From Cohnella hashimotonis (GTDB lineage: Bacteria > Bacillota > Bacilli > Paenibacillales > Paenibacillaceae), in contig NZ_JAGRPV010000001.1 in NCBI RefSeq assembly GCF_030014955.1, forward strand, positions 5,766,001 through 5,830,000: DNA of 64,000 nucleotides, given 5' to 3'. The notes under the pieces are model-generated. The model did no database searches and had not been told where the DNA came from. It saw only the letters and a program-made list of their open reading frames with translations. Positions 24,260 to 35,469 of this stretch are shown piece by piece (the stretch's first letter is position 1; each line of letters starts with the position of its first letter). Position numbers and translations under genes: made by a program.

Positions 24260-26251
24260 CTAGTCTAAAGCGCTGACCTGGTTCTCCCCCAACACATCCT
24301 GCCGCAGCACCCACATGAAGTACAGCGCTTTGGCGGCTTTGGCGCGAGTGACAACGGTCTTGGGCTCGAAGGCCGTGCCGTTTGCTTTCCGGCCCCGGGC
24401 GATTCCGGCTTCCGAGCGGATCAGGCCGAGCTCGTACGCTTCCTTGGCTTTTGCGAATAACTCGGGGGCCATGGCTTCCGTGTCGGTCAGCTGTCCGAAG
24501 GAGACGAGCGGGTAGTACATCGCCCCTCTCGCGCCCGAATCGAGATTCGGATCGTAGCCGGGATCGCCGGGGACAACGGATGCGCCGTTGTAGTCGGTCA
24601 TGAACCGCGGCTTGTCAGCAGGAAAACGGGCATGGTAGGCGTCGGCTAAGATGGCGGCCATCGTCTCGCGGGTCAGCTCGCCGTCCGGGTAGTCGGAGAT
24701 AGACGATAAGGCAACGCCGAATGCTAGCGACAGCGCCAGCGTGAACGCGGACACGGTCATCGACTCGTCCGGGCGGAAGTTGCCCTGCGCATCCTTGTGC
24801 ATGATGCCGAGTTGGATGAGCTTCTCGATCTGGTTGCGATAATAAGCGTCGGGGCCGGTCGTCGTGTCCTGCGTCATCTCGGGGAAGATTGCCGACCAAT
24901 CGCCGGTCGAAGCCGCGTCGTTGACTGCCGGCAGCAGCAAGGACGAGATGGCGCCAGCCGTGAGATCTCCCGCTTGGCCCAGGCGGCATAGCTCAGTCGC
25001 GACAATGCGGGCAAACGGCTTGGCTAGCGCCTCCTTGTAGTGCGTGCCGTCGATCTTGTTCGCGGGATGGCCGTTGGCATAGCTGCCGTCGTTGGTCTTG
25101 CCCGGCGTCTCGCCGGCTTCGATGGACATGACGAAGGCGCTGACGGCGTCCGGGCCGGATTCGTTGTAAAACTTGAGGCTCTCCGCATTGAGATCGACCA
25201 GCGTGATCCCGGCGGCTTCGGCCAGGCGCTTCATCAATGCAGGAAACTGGCGGACGACGAAGGAATTCGTGAAAACGTCGGAGAGCGCATCGCCGTCCAC
25301 TCTCGACATCGGCGTCACCATGACCGGGATGAGGCCGCGCGCGCGAATGGCCGGGAAATACAGCTCCGTCATGTATTTCGCGTACATCTCTTCGGTTGAC
25401 CCGCGCCCGAAGCGCCGGAACTCGTCGTAGCTCTCGTCGTTGTGGCCGAACTGGATAAGAATGTAGTCGCCGACGCGGCCTTCGAGTAGAATCTCGTTGA
25501 GACGGCCTTCCCAGTACGAATTCTTGAACGAGCGGCCGCCCATCGAATAGTTGACGACGTTCACCCGGTCCGCGTCGAAAAGCGAGCCGATGATCTGTCC
25601 CCAGCCGCTCATAGGCGCTTCGTCGAAGGTGTACGTCTTGACCGTCGAATCCCCGAGTAGGAAAAGATTCGGCACACGTCCGTCCTCTCTCTTCTGCGGG
25701 GGCAGCGGTTCGAGCGTGATCTCCGCCAGTCCGACAGGAACGCCGATCCCGGTTGGCTCGATCTCGACTTCAATCGCATCGTATCCGTTGACATACGTAT
25801 ATGTCCACTCGCGGTCCGCAGCCTCAGCCTTGAAGCGGATCGGCAGTAGCTTCGCCGAATCCCAGTGGCCGTCGTGGAGCAGACGGTCGCCGTGCATGCC
25901 GGATACGGAGACGGTCGTCTGCGCGGCTTCCGAGGTCAGCTTGACGCGGATGCGATAAGCGCCGGGCGGCGCGTCAATGCGGAACGCCATGCCGTAGCGG
26001 TTGTATTCGTCGGCCTCGAAGCCCGGCTCGGCGTCGAACGCCGTTTCCACGATCGAGAAACCCGAGCCGTCCGACCGGATGCCAGCGGTATGAACGGTTC
26101 TGGGCGGCAACGCGCAGGTCTCCTCGACGAATCCGTATCCGACCGTTGGATCGTAGAGCGGCGCGCGCCCATCCGCGCCGAGCGTCACGGCCAGATACCC
26201 GGGTTTGGGTTGTTCGGTAAAATTAAATTTTTGTGCAAGCCCCTCCGTCAT
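24260..26251 (-). CDS. SGNH rhamnogalacturonan-acetylesterase-like protein with SLH-like repeats
   Basis: Residues 1-195 form a beta-rich N-terminal module. Residues 200-430 are an SGNH esterase: FLLGDSTVKTY (Ser block I), YSMGGRSFK (II), IQFGHNDE (III) and DGTHYK (V), the pattern of rhamnogalacturonan acetylesterases (CE12-like) that remove acetyl groups from RG-I. Residues 450-650 resemble S-layer-homology repeats: EKLIQLGIMHKDAQGNFRPD, DYPDGELTRETMAAILADA and VTRAKAAKALYFMW. No signal peptide is present, although AAGGAGGTG and the ATG clearly fix the start, so SLH repeats on a cytoplasmic protein are odd. It is the last gene of the pectin operon, 15 bp after GH43. Confidence 0.85.
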   Translation of the reverse strand: MTEGLAQKFNFTEQPKPGYLAVTLGADGRAPLYDPTVGYGFVEETCALPPRTVHTAGIRSDGSGFSIVETAFDAEPGFEADEYNRYGMAFRIDAPPGAYRIRVKLTSEAAQTTVSVSGMHGDRLLHDGHWDSAKLLPIRFKAEAADREWTYTYVNGYDAIEVEIEPTGIGVPVGLAEITLEPLPPQKREDGRVPNLFLLGDSTVKTYTFDEAPMSGWGQIIGSLFDADRVNVVNYSMGGRSFKNSYWEGRLNEILLEGRVGDYILIQFGHNDESYDEFRRFGRGSTEEMYAKYMTELYFPAIRARGLIPVMVTPMSRVDGDALSDVFTNSFVVRQFPALMKRLAEAAGITLVDLNAESLKFYNESGPDAVSAFVMSIEAGETPGKTNDGSYANGHPANKIDGTHYKEALAKPFARIVATELCRLGQAGDLTAGAISSLLLPAVNDAASTGDWSAIFPEMTQDTTTGPDAYYRNQIEKLIQLGIMHKDAQGNFRPDESMTVSAFTLALSLAFGVALSSISDYPDGELTRETMAAILADAYHARFPADKPRFMTDYNGASVVPGDPGYDPNLDSGARGAMYYPLVSFGQLTDTEAMAPELFAKAKEAYELGLIRSEAGIARGRKANGTAFEPKTVVTRAKAAKALYFMWVLRQDVLGENQVSALD

Positions 26252-26266
26252 GCGTGAGGCACCTCC

Positions 26267-27859
26267 TTACTTCTGTCCGCCGACCCGCGCCGACACACGA
26301 AACCAGTCTGCCTCCAACTGCCCGCCGCCGGAACCGGACGCGAACAAGCCGAGCTTGGCGCCGACCCAGTGGCCTTCCGAAGCTTGGAACGCCTTTGCCG
26401 GGACCTCGGCATACGATGCACCATCGTCCAGACTGTAGCTGTAAACGTAGCTGGCATCGGCCGAAACCTCGACCCGCAAACGGACGATCTCCGTCCCTGC
26501 CAGCGGGAGCGACCATGACTCGGCTTCGCCCGTCTTGTCGCCCGAAGCGAGATAGAGGGTCAGCGGGCTATTGGAAACGCCGGCGTCATCTGCCTTTACA
26601 GCGTTCGCCGTTCCTATGCGCACAGCCAGGCAGCTGTACCGATAGCCGAACACGATCAGCCCGCCGCTGTCTCCGTCCTTAAGGCCCATCGCGTCCACGA
26701 GGCATTCGGCCGCAAACGCCGGCGCCGGGAACTTCTGCATCAGCAGGTTCGGCGCCATATACAGTCCGCCATTCTCCCCGGTCCGCGGCACGACATGCAA
26801 CCGAATAAAACCCGGCCGCGTCGACAGATCAAACCAGCGCATGTCCGGATTCGCCTGCCACTGCCATTGCAGTCCAAGCTGCGGCGCGTCAAATTCATCC
26901 GACGTGGCCGGCACCTCTACCGCGCACGCTTCGCCCACATTCGGCTTGCGCCAGCGCAGCACCGGCTCCCCGATCGCTTCGCCGGATCGCCGCTCGCCCA
27001 TGACCGGCCAGCCGTCTTCGTCCCAGCTCATCGGCTGAAGATGAACGACCCGGCCGTACGGCCCCTTGTCCTGGAAATGCACGAACCACGACTCGCCCGA
27101 CGCCAGCTCCACCCAGCCGCCTTGATGCGGGCCGTTGACCTCCGTTTCACCCTGATGCAATGCGATCCGGTCCTCGTACGGCCCCCAGACGCTATCCGAG
27201 CGGAACACCGTCTGCCACCCCGTCGCGACGCCGCCCGCCGGCGCAAAAATATAATAATAGCCGTCGCGTTTATAAAACTTCGGCCCCTCGAGCGTCGGAT
27301 GCTTGTCCGTCCCGTCGTAGACAATCCGGCCCTCGCCCAGTACCGACCGGCCGTCCGCCGACATCTCGCAGACGTTCAGCTTGTGCTTGATGCCGCTGCG
27401 GCTGTGCGCGTACGCGTGGATGAGATACGCCCGGCCGTCCTCATCCCACAGCGGGCAGACGTCGATCAGCCCCTTGCCCGGCTTCACCAGATGCAGCGGC
27501 GCCCATTCCCCCGCGGGATCGTCCGCGGTCGTCATCAAGATGCCGACGTCGGGATCGCCGTAGTAGATCCAGTACTTGCCCGCATGGTAGCGCAGGCTCG
27601 GCGCCCAGACGCCACCCCCGTGCTGCGGCGCATCGTATCCAGCCAGCGGCATGCGGGGCACGGCATGGTTGATCAGTCGCCAGTTGACCAAGTCCCGCGA
27701 ATGCAAAATCGGCAGCCCGGGCACATGCCCGAAGCTTGATGCCGTCATATAGAAGTCGGACCCGACCCGGATGACGTCCGGATCGGAATAATCCGCGTGC
27801 ACGATCGGATTGAGATAAGTGCCGTCGCCCTGATCGGGCACCCACGGATGCTGCGCCAC
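26267..27859 (-). CDS. GH43 glycosidase
   Basis: Residues 15-310 form the five-bladed GH43 propeller: NPIVHADYSDPDVIRVG with the general-base Asp, GLIDVCPLWDEDG with the central Asp, and HPTLEGPKFYKRDG with the acid Glu. The C-terminal 200 residues form a beta-sandwich (FVSA-type) typical of beta-xylosidase/arabinofuranosidase-like members. GTG at 27859 has AAAGGAGG seven bases upstream; a TTG eight codons earlier lacks one. It has no signal peptide. In this operon an alpha-L-arabinofuranosidase or galactosidase role on RG-I side chains is plausible but not shown. Confidence 0.88.
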   Translation of the reverse strand: MAQHPWVPDQGDGTYLNPIVHADYSDPDVIRVGSDFYMTASSFGHVPGLPILHSRDLVNWRLINHAVPRMPLAGYDAPQHGGGVWAPSLRYHAGKYWIYYGDPDVGILMTTADDPAGEWAPLHLVKPGKGLIDVCPLWDEDGRAYLIHAYAHSRSGIKHKLNVCEMSADGRSVLGEGRIVYDGTDKHPTLEGPKFYKRDGYYYIFAPAGGVATGWQTVFRSDSVWGPYEDRIALHQGETEVNGPHQGGWVELASGESWFVHFQDKGPYGRVVHLQPMSWDEDGWPVMGERRSGEAIGEPVLRWRKPNVGEACAVEVPATSDEFDAPQLGLQWQWQANPDMRWFDLSTRPGFIRLHVVPRTGENGGLYMAPNLLMQKFPAPAFAAECLVDAMGLKDGDSGGLIVFGYRYSCLAVRIGTANAVKADDAGVSNSPLTLYLASGDKTGEAESWSLPLAGTEIVRLRVEVSADASYVYSYSLDDGASYAEVPAKAFQASEGHWVGAKLGLFASGSGGGQLEADWFRVSARVGGQK

Positions 27860-27901
27860 GCGAGCCCCTCCTTTTCGCCTCAAAGTTACCGCTCCGACCG
27901 A

Positions 27902-29032
27902 CTATTCCTGCGCCAAATAACGCTCGATCTCAAGCGCGCACAGCAGCAGCGGACCGATGCCCATATAGTGATCCGAGACGATCGCTTCCGAAATGTAATA
28001 GTCGAACGTGCCGTTGCGATCCTTGCTTAAGCCCGCGCCGTTGCAGATCCGGTGCAGATGCACGCCGTCCGCGTCCTCCGTGACGAGCCGTTCCTGGATG
28101 CCCTGCCAGCCCTTCAGCGCCGCATCGCGGAAGCCGCCGCTCAGATAGCCGAGGCGCAGCGCCTTGGTCATCGCATAGACGAACATGATGCTGCCGGACG
28201 CCTCGAGGTAATTGCCCTTGCGATCGCCTTGATCGAGCACCTGGTACCAGAGGCCGCTGGCCGGATCCTGTACGCGAACCAAGGCATGGCACATCCGTTC
28301 GAAAATGCCGATGATCGTCCCGCGCTTCGGATGCGCGACTGGAATATGATCGAGGCAGTCGACGACCGCCATCGCGTACCAGCCCATCGCCCGGCTCCAG
28401 AAGTTCTTCGAAAGGCCCGTGCTCGCGTCCGCCCACTCCTGCTCGCGCGCCTCGTCCCAGCCATGATAGAGCAGCCCCGTCCGCGGATCGCGCGTCCGGC
28501 GCTCGACCAGCAGCAGCTGATGCGCGACTTCGTCCGTCAGCTCCGGGCGCTCCATCACTTTCGCATACTCCGCCAGAAACGGCGATGCCATATACAAGCC
28601 GTCCAGCCACATCTGGAACGGATAGATCTTCTTATGCCAGAAGCCGCCCTCCGACGTGCGGGGCTGCCCGATCAACTGCGTCGCCAGCGTATCGGCCGCC
28701 TTGGCGTACCGTGAATCGCCGCCGCGCGCCAGCAGCGGAAACAGATTTTTGCCCTGATTGATCTGGTCGAGGTTGTACTCCTCCAGCGAATACGTGGCGA
28801 TCTTGCCGTCCTCGGCGATATAGTGGTCCATGTGCAGGCGCATAAAGTGGAAATAACGCTCGTCGCCGATCTGCTCGCCCGCCCGCGCCATCGACATCAG
28901 CAGCATCCCCGGGACGTACGCCCAGCGTTCGAGCGGATACGGATGGTAGCCGTCCTCCCCGCACTGCCGTATAATCGTGTCTGCGATCCGCGTCGACCAG
29001 GCCGTTTGCTTCGTTATCGATTCGGTTGTCAT
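27902..29032 (-). CDS. GH105 unsaturated rhamnogalacturonyl hydrolase
   Basis: The alpha6/alpha6-barrel markers are present: YPLERWAYVPGMLL near the start, MWLDGLYMASPFLAEYA (about 141-157) with the catalytic Asp, LLYHGWDEAREQEWAD, FWSRAMGWYAMAVVDCL and GSIMFVYAMTKALRLGYL. Length (376) is normal for the YteR/YesR family. These enzymes remove the unsaturated galacturonyl residue left by RG lyases, inside the cell. ATG at 29032 lies six bases after the esterase stop. An overlapping out-of-frame ATG precedes it. Confidence 0.93.
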   Translation of the reverse strand: MTTESITKQTAWSTRIADTIIRQCGEDGYHPYPLERWAYVPGMLLMSMARAGEQIGDERYFHFMRLHMDHYIAEDGKIATYSLEEYNLDQINQGKNLFPLLARGGDSRYAKAADTLATQLIGQPRTSEGGFWHKKIYPFQMWLDGLYMASPFLAEYAKVMERPELTDEVAHQLLLVERRTRDPRTGLLYHGWDEAREQEWADASTGLSKNFWSRAMGWYAMAVVDCLDHIPVAHPKRGTIIGIFERMCHALVRVQDPASGLWYQVLDQGDRKGNYLEASGSIMFVYAMTKALRLGYLSGGFRDAALKGWQGIQERLVTEDADGVHLHRICNGAGLSKDRNGTFDYYISEAIVSDHYMGIGPLLLCALEIERYLAQE

Positions 29033-29038
29033 CGTGTG

Positions 29039-30094
29039 TCATGCCCCTCTCTCGTTATCCAGGTACGCCGTCAGCCGCAGCTGCTTCCGCAGCCACGCAT
29101 ACGCCGGTTCCCCGTGAATCTCATGCCCGCCTTCGAAAAAGTCCGCCTGCACGGCTTCCGTCGCGCCGGCTTCACCATATAGACGCTTCAACTGTTCGTA
29201 AGCCTTGAGCGCCGGCTCGCGCGGGAATACGCGGTCCGTATCGCCCGACTCCAGGAACAAGCCTCTCGGCGCGATCAGCCCGAGCAGGTCAGGCATCTCC
29301 GCTTCCGGCAGCAGGCCTGGAATGTAGTTGTCCAGGCAGTGATTACGGTCGAGAATGCTCTCCTCGAACAAGCTCGCATACCCGCTGACCACGGCGCAGC
29401 AGATGCGCGGATCGAGCGCCGCCGCGAAGCCCGCCACGAGGCCGCCGCCGGAGATACCCATGATGCCGATGCGCGACGGATCTACCTCGGCACGGCTCTG
29501 CGCATAGTCGATGGCGGACTTCGTCTCCCTTACCCGCAGGCCCGCAAGCGTGCGCCCGGTCATAAAGAGATGAACCGCCAGCCGGAAGCACGAGGACTGG
29601 CCCGGACCCTGCGCAATGTCCTCATTCAGCCTGCGGTCGCCGAAGCCCGCCAGCTCCGGCGCGATCGCGACGAACCCCTGCCGGGCGAGCGACACCGCAA
29701 AGTCCTTGTGCAGCCCGGCCGCGCCCGCCCGCTCGCTCCCGTCCGGCTCCAAGCCGACGATCTCTCGCGCCCCGTAGCCGTGGCCGTGAAGGGCGATGAC
29801 CGCCGGCAGCTTCGCCGCTTCTGAGTCCGCGCCGGTCGGAACGAGCACGTACACGCGCATCCGCAGCCCTTCGACCGTGCCGATCTCCACAAGCTCGCGC
29901 GTATAACCGTCGCATGCGACCCGCTCCAGCAGCTGCGGCTGCGGATCGTCCCCGGTCTCCGGAAATGCGCCGAGCAGTCGGCCGAACGTCTCGATCAGCT
30001 TGCCTCTCGCCTCGTCCGTTATCGGCAGGCCTCGCGCCTCCCGTTTCTCCGCCGCCTGATGCTTCAGCGTATCCAGATAATGCTCCAGCTTCAT
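29039..30094 (-). CDS. Alpha/beta-hydrolase family esterase
   Basis: A 351-residue alpha/beta hydrolase of the acetyl-xylan-esterase/dienelactone type: oxyanion strand VIALHGHGYG (about 113-122), nucleophile elbow IGIMGISGGGL (Ser about 216), acid Asp in FLESGDTDRVF and the His in FEGGHEIHGE. No signal peptide is present, so it acts in the cytoplasm. Its place between CE8 and GH105 suggests removal of acetyl or other ester groups from imported pectin oligosaccharides (inference). Confidence 0.87.
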   Translation of the reverse strand: MKLEHYLDTLKHQAAEKREARGLPITDEARGKLIETFGRLLGAFPETGDDPQPQLLERVACDGYTRELVEIGTVEGLRMRVYVLVPTGADSEAAKLPAVIALHGHGYGAREIVGLEPDGSERAGAAGLHKDFAVSLARQGFVAIAPELAGFGDRRLNEDIAQGPGQSSCFRLAVHLFMTGRTLAGLRVRETKSAIDYAQSRAEVDPSRIGIMGISGGGLVAGFAAALDPRICCAVVSGYASLFEESILDRNHCLDNYIPGLLPEAEMPDLLGLIAPRGLFLESGDTDRVFPREPALKAYEQLKRLYGEAGATEAVQADFFEGGHEIHGEPAYAWLRKQLRLTAYLDNERGA

Positions 30095-30170
30095 CGCGAA
30101 TCCCTTCCTTTTCTCATCAACGGCCTTCTATTCTATCAACAGAGCCTTATATTCGATCAGCAGCCTTCGC

Positions 30171-31061
30171 TCAATACCCTTCCGGATGCCAGCCGCCGAA
30201 AATCTCGATAATCCGGTAATCCGCCGCCTCCGCCGCGGACAGCTGCCGCGACCATGCGACCCGCGCCCCCAAGTCGGCGCCCGGCCCGCTGCTCGCAAAC
30301 TCCTCGTACCTGCTCGTCCCTTCGCGATCCGGCTGCCCCCAGTTGTGCCAGCCCTCTGCCGCCACCGAACCGTCCATGACCGTCCGGATGAACGCGACAT
30401 GCGCGTACGGACGCCACGGCCGGCCGAGGTAAACGTCCCTTACGCCTTCGCCGCTCGTAATCTTGCAGTCGAGGAACACGTACCCGAACCGCGTCCCCTC
30501 CGGCGTCGAGGCGGCGGTAATATAACCGCGCGACCGCTTGTTGTGCAGCGTGCACCGGTCGAACACCGCCGTAGCGGCGCCGAAAATGTAATCGACGTCC
30601 CCTTCGATATAGCAGTCGTTATAATATTGCAGGCCTTGGCCCGTATATAGCGTATCCTGATCGCCCAGCAGCGCGGCATTGCGGAACACCGCCCGCCCCG
30701 CGTCGACGAACGCTGCGACGGCCTGGCCGGTGCCCGGTCCGGATGCGTTGCGGATCGTCATATTCTCTACGGTGAACGACTCGGCCAGCACGTTGAGCGT
30801 GCCCGAGCGGAACGTGCCGAGCGGCTGCCCGTCGGCGCCCAGCGTATGGGCGTTGTCCGACCAGGTCAGAATCGTCCGCTCCCGGTCCTCGCCCAGCAGC
30901 AGAATCGGCGGCGCCGTGGCCGGAATCGTGATTTTTTCCTCGTATACGCCTGGCTTGATGCGGATCGTGACCGGCGCGCCGCCCGCTGTCGCGAGCGAAT
31001 CGACGGCGTCCTGCAGGCGGCGATAATCGGCGTCTCCTTGCGCAGATACAGTGATCACCAC
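30171..31061 (-). CDS. CE8 pectinesterase-family protein
   Basis: Right-handed beta-helix with all CE8 signatures: AVAAFVDAGRAVFRNAALLG, GDQDTLYT (Asp/Gln of the active site), YIEGDVDYIFGAATAVF (catalytic Asp) and YLGRPWRPYAHVAF (Arg/Trp). It removes methyl esters from homogalacturonan. The secretion signal of classic pectin methylesterases is missing, so it probably acts on imported oligosaccharides. GTG at 31061 has AAAGGAG eight bases upstream. It is the first gene of the five-gene operon, divergent from the AraC gene at 31142. Confidence 0.92.
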   Translation of the reverse strand: MVITVSAQGDADYRRLQDAVDSLATAGGAPVTIRIKPGVYEEKITIPATAPPILLLGEDRERTILTWSDNAHTLGADGQPLGTFRSGTLNVLAESFTVENMTIRNASGPGTGQAVAAFVDAGRAVFRNAALLGDQDTLYTGQGLQYYNDCYIEGDVDYIFGAATAVFDRCTLHNKRSRGYITAASTPEGTRFGYVFLDCKITSGEGVRDVYLGRPWRPYAHVAFIRTVMDGSVAAEGWHNWGQPDREGTSRYEEFASSGPGADLGARVAWSRQLSAAEAADYRIIEIFGGWHPEGY

Positions 31062-31073
31062 AGCATGAGCTCC

Positions 31074-31102
31074 TTTCCAATACGAACCTTATTCATTATA
31101 AT
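31074..31102 (+). promoter_or_regulatory. Promoter of cupin-AraC regulator
   Basis: TTTCCA at 31074 and a perfect TATAAT at 31097-31102 with 17-bp spacing. The same ATTATAAT core also reads as a -10 on the minus strand, so both divergent units may start here. Confidence 0.55.
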
Positions 31103-31141
31103 CTAGGATCAAGAGCCGCTGCCCGATACGGAGGAATGACG

Positions 31142-32011
31142 ATGTCCGCCTCGATGGACGCAACGCCCAAATATTTCGTGGAAAATGGAAGCGTCAGCAT
31201 TCAGCGCATCAAGCGCCACGGCGTGACCGCAATGCCGCGGCCGCACAGCCACGATGCGGTGGAGCTGTATTACCTGCTGGACGGCGAGCGCGTCTACTTT
31301 GTCGACGGCAAGGTGATCACGCTGCGAAAAGGCGAGCTCATCGCCATCGCCGGCGGCGTCATCCATTCGACGGCCAGCTCCGAGATCGCCGAGTTCGAGC
31401 GCGTCCTCATCCATTACGAGCCGTCCGCGCTGCCCGGCACGCTGCGGGGCCAGGTGCTGTTCGAGGCCGGCGAATCGTGCCGCGTCTTCGCGTTGAACCT
31501 GCGCGAGCGCGAGGAGGCCGAGCGCCTCATGCGCCGGATGCTGGAGGAATGCGCGCTAGCGCGGCCTTACTACGAGCCGTGCTGCGTGTCGCTGCTCGCG
31601 GAGCTGACCATTCTGCTCGGGCGCTCCGAGCGGTCGGCGGCGGCCGGTGCTTCCCGGGACGCGCTGCATGCCAAGGTATCCGAGGTCGCCGAATATTTGC
31701 AGCGGCATTACCGCGAATCACTGACGTTAGCGGATACGGCCAAGCACTTTTACCTCAGCAGCTCGTACCTGAGCCGCGTCTTCCACCGGCTGACCGGCTT
31801 CCATTTCCGCGAATACATCCTTCATCTGCGCGTCCGGGAGGCCCAGCGACTGCTTGCCCATACCCGCAAGCGCATCTCCGACGTCTCGCTCGACGTGGGC
31901 TTCGAGCATCTGTCCCACTTCAACAAAGCGTTTAAGCAGGCGTGCGGGCTGACGCCCATGCAGTACCGCAAGCTCGCCAAGGCGGACCCGGCGAGACAAG
32001 CCGAGGTCTAG
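31142..32011 (+). CDS. AraC-family regulator with cupin sensor domain
   Basis: Residues 25-100 form a cupin (RPHSHDAVELYYLLDGERVY, then KGELIAIAGGVIHST). The last 100 residues hold two helix-turn-helix motifs: LTLADTAKHFYLSSSYLSRV and ISDVSLDVGFEHLSHFNKAF, followed by GLTPMQYRKL. ATG at 31142 has GGAGG seven bases upstream; an ATG six bases earlier is too close. It is divergent from the pectin operon and most likely activates it in response to an imported sugar. Confidence 0.92.
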   Translation: MSASMDATPKYFVENGSVSIQRIKRHGVTAMPRPHSHDAVELYYLLDGERVYFVDGKVITLRKGELIAIAGGVIHSTASSEIAEFERVLIHYEPSALPGTLRGQVLFEAGESCRVFALNLREREEAERLMRRMLEECALARPYYEPCCVSLLAELTILLGRSERSAAAGASRDALHAKVSEVAEYLQRHYRESLTLADTAKHFYLSSSYLSRVFHRLTGFHFREYILHLRVREAQRLLAHTRKRISDVSLDVGFEHLSHFNKAFKQACGLTPMQYRKLAKADPARQAEV

Positions 32012-33477
32012 CGGATATCCGTGTTCGTGCAGGCATGGAGCCGGATCTCCGGCTCTGAAGTAACCTGCAGCCGCAAGCCCCGCAGCGTCAGCCGGTCGGC
32101 ATGGCGTGCGACGACGCCAGTGGCCGTTTCCGCCGTGAAGTTTTCCACCGTCAAGCCTTCGAGCGGCAGCTCCGGCAGCCCGTTGATCAGCAGCGCCGTC
32201 TGCGCGCCCACGCAGCTCAGATCGCGCAGCGTAATATTGCGGATGACCGGCGTCTCCTCCGTCACTTCATAAGTCTGCTCATCGTAGCCCTCCGAGCCTT
32301 CCTTGCCCGCGTAAAACAGATGGAACGACACCGCCTCGAGCGGGATACCAGACATATGAATTCGCTCCATGACGATGTCCTCCACGACGCCGCCCCGGCC
32401 GCGCGCGCTCTTGAAGCGAATGCCGATATCGGTGTTCATGAACAGGCAGTCGGAAACGCGAACCGCCCGCACGCCGCCCGACATCTCGCTGCCGACGACG
32501 ACGCCCCCGTGCCCGTGATACACCGTGCAGTCGCGGATCGTCACGAATTCGCACGGCAGTCCGCGCCGCCGCCCTTCCTCGTCCTTGCCCGACTTCAGGC
32601 AGATCGCGTCGTCGCCGACATCAAACGTGCAGCGCTCGACGAGCGCGTGCCGGCAAGATTCCAGGTCCAGTCCGTCGCCGTTCTGCGAGTACCAGGGATT
32701 GAGCACCGTCACGTCCCGCACCGTCGTCTGCTCGCAGTCCATGAGGTGCAGGCACCAGGCAGGCGAGTTCTGAAACGTCGGTCCGTCCAGCAGGACGCGC
32801 TTGCAGCCGCGCAGGCTGAGCATCGCGGGACGCAGATGCGCCCGCGCCGGCATGTAGGCCTCGGGGTCGGTCACGCCTTGCTCGCGCAGCTGATGGACCA
32901 GGGCCTCCCCGTCCCGCGCTTCGGCGGTCGGCCACCACATCTCGCCGCCTTCGCTGAGCACACCGCCCGACTGGAGCAGTTTGCGCCACTGGTCATCGGT
33001 CATCTTGAATCGCTTGACCGGGCGCCAGCCTTCGCCGCAGCCGTCGAACACGCCGCTGCCCGTGAACGCGATGTCCTCTAGCGCTTCGCCGTCGAGCGGC
33101 GACAGGCAGCGCACGGCCGATTGGCCCTCGTACTGCGTCGCGACCAGCGGATACAGTGTCGGGTCCGACTCGAAGCGGACGAGCGCGCCCGCCTCGGCGT
33201 GCAGCGCTATTCGGCTGCGCAGCCGGAGCGGCCCCGTGCGCCAGATGCCCGCGGGGATGCGCACGGTGCCCCCGCCCGCCGCAGCGCAGTCGTCGATCGC
33301 GCGCTGCAGCGCGTCCGTGCACAGCGCGAGCGGATCGGGCGCCTCGACATAGTCGGCGAGCGAGAACGTCCGGTCCGGGATGTCCGGCAGCGCGGGGATC
33401 GGGTAGGCTTGGTCTTCGGGTTTTGGTTGGTCCCGGTGTTTGGCTTGGTCTTGTGCCGCTTTGGTCTGTGCCGTCAT
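32008..33477 (-). CDS. GH28 polygalacturonase-family glycosidase
   Basis: A 489-residue beta-helix enzyme with all four GH28 motifs: PWYSQNGDGLDLESC, VGDDAICLKSGKDEEG (Asp pair), HGHGGVVVGSEMSGG (His) and IGIRFKSARGRGG (R-X-K). The family includes polygalacturonases, rhamnogalacturonan hydrolases and exo-enzymes; a cytoplasmic exo-acting enzyme fits the lack of a signal peptide. ATG at 33477 follows GGGAGGGGAG. The frame continues upstream through the antisense of the TD repeat, but that is not a real start. It starts 17 bp after the GH43 stop and overlaps the AraC stop end-to-end by four bases. Confidence 0.93.
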   Translation of the reverse strand: MTAQTKAAQDQAKHRDQPKPEDQAYPIPALPDIPDRTFSLADYVEAPDPLALCTDALQRAIDDCAAAGGGTVRIPAGIWRTGPLRLRSRIALHAEAGALVRFESDPTLYPLVATQYEGQSAVRCLSPLDGEALEDIAFTGSGVFDGCGEGWRPVKRFKMTDDQWRKLLQSGGVLSEGGEMWWPTAEARDGEALVHQLREQGVTDPEAYMPARAHLRPAMLSLRGCKRVLLDGPTFQNSPAWCLHLMDCEQTTVRDVTVLNPWYSQNGDGLDLESCRHALVERCTFDVGDDAICLKSGKDEEGRRRGLPCEFVTIRDCTVYHGHGGVVVGSEMSGGVRAVRVSDCLFMNTDIGIRFKSARGRGGVVEDIVMERIHMSGIPLEAVSFHLFYAGKEGSEGYDEQTYEVTEETPVIRNITLRDLSCVGAQTALLINGLPELPLEGLTVENFTAETATGVVARHADRLTLRGLRLQVTSEPEIRLHACTNTDIR

Positions 33478-33493
33478 CTGCGTCTCCCCTCCC

Positions 33494-35275
<1,782 letters not shown>

Positions 35276-35325
35276 GCTGCGGCCTCCATTGCCTGACGTT
35301 GAAGAAGCAGCTTTAGTATAGTTGA

Positions 35326-35339
35326 TGAAAACGTTAAAT
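35326..35339. promoter_or_regulatory. cre-like site between GH43 and membrane AraC gene
   Basis: TGAAAACGTTAAAT matches the core of the CcpA box (TGWAAACGNTNWCA) except near the end. It overlaps the likely minus-strand promoter (TATACT read from 35315-35320). Confidence 0.4.
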
Positions 35340-35469
35340 TATTGGCATTCCCGTGCTCATTTTTCATTTTTTTATACTTTCTTGTCCTCACACCTTCGAT
35401 TGCCATGCAATAGACAGTTAACAATCGCCTCGACATCCTTTATAGTAAGTCTACAAAGGAGCGATGGGC

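Noticed and set aside
26795..27739. Plus-strand frame of 314 codons opposite GH43
   Set aside because: Shadow frame typical of high G+C at third positions; Arg/Pro/Ala-rich with no domain.
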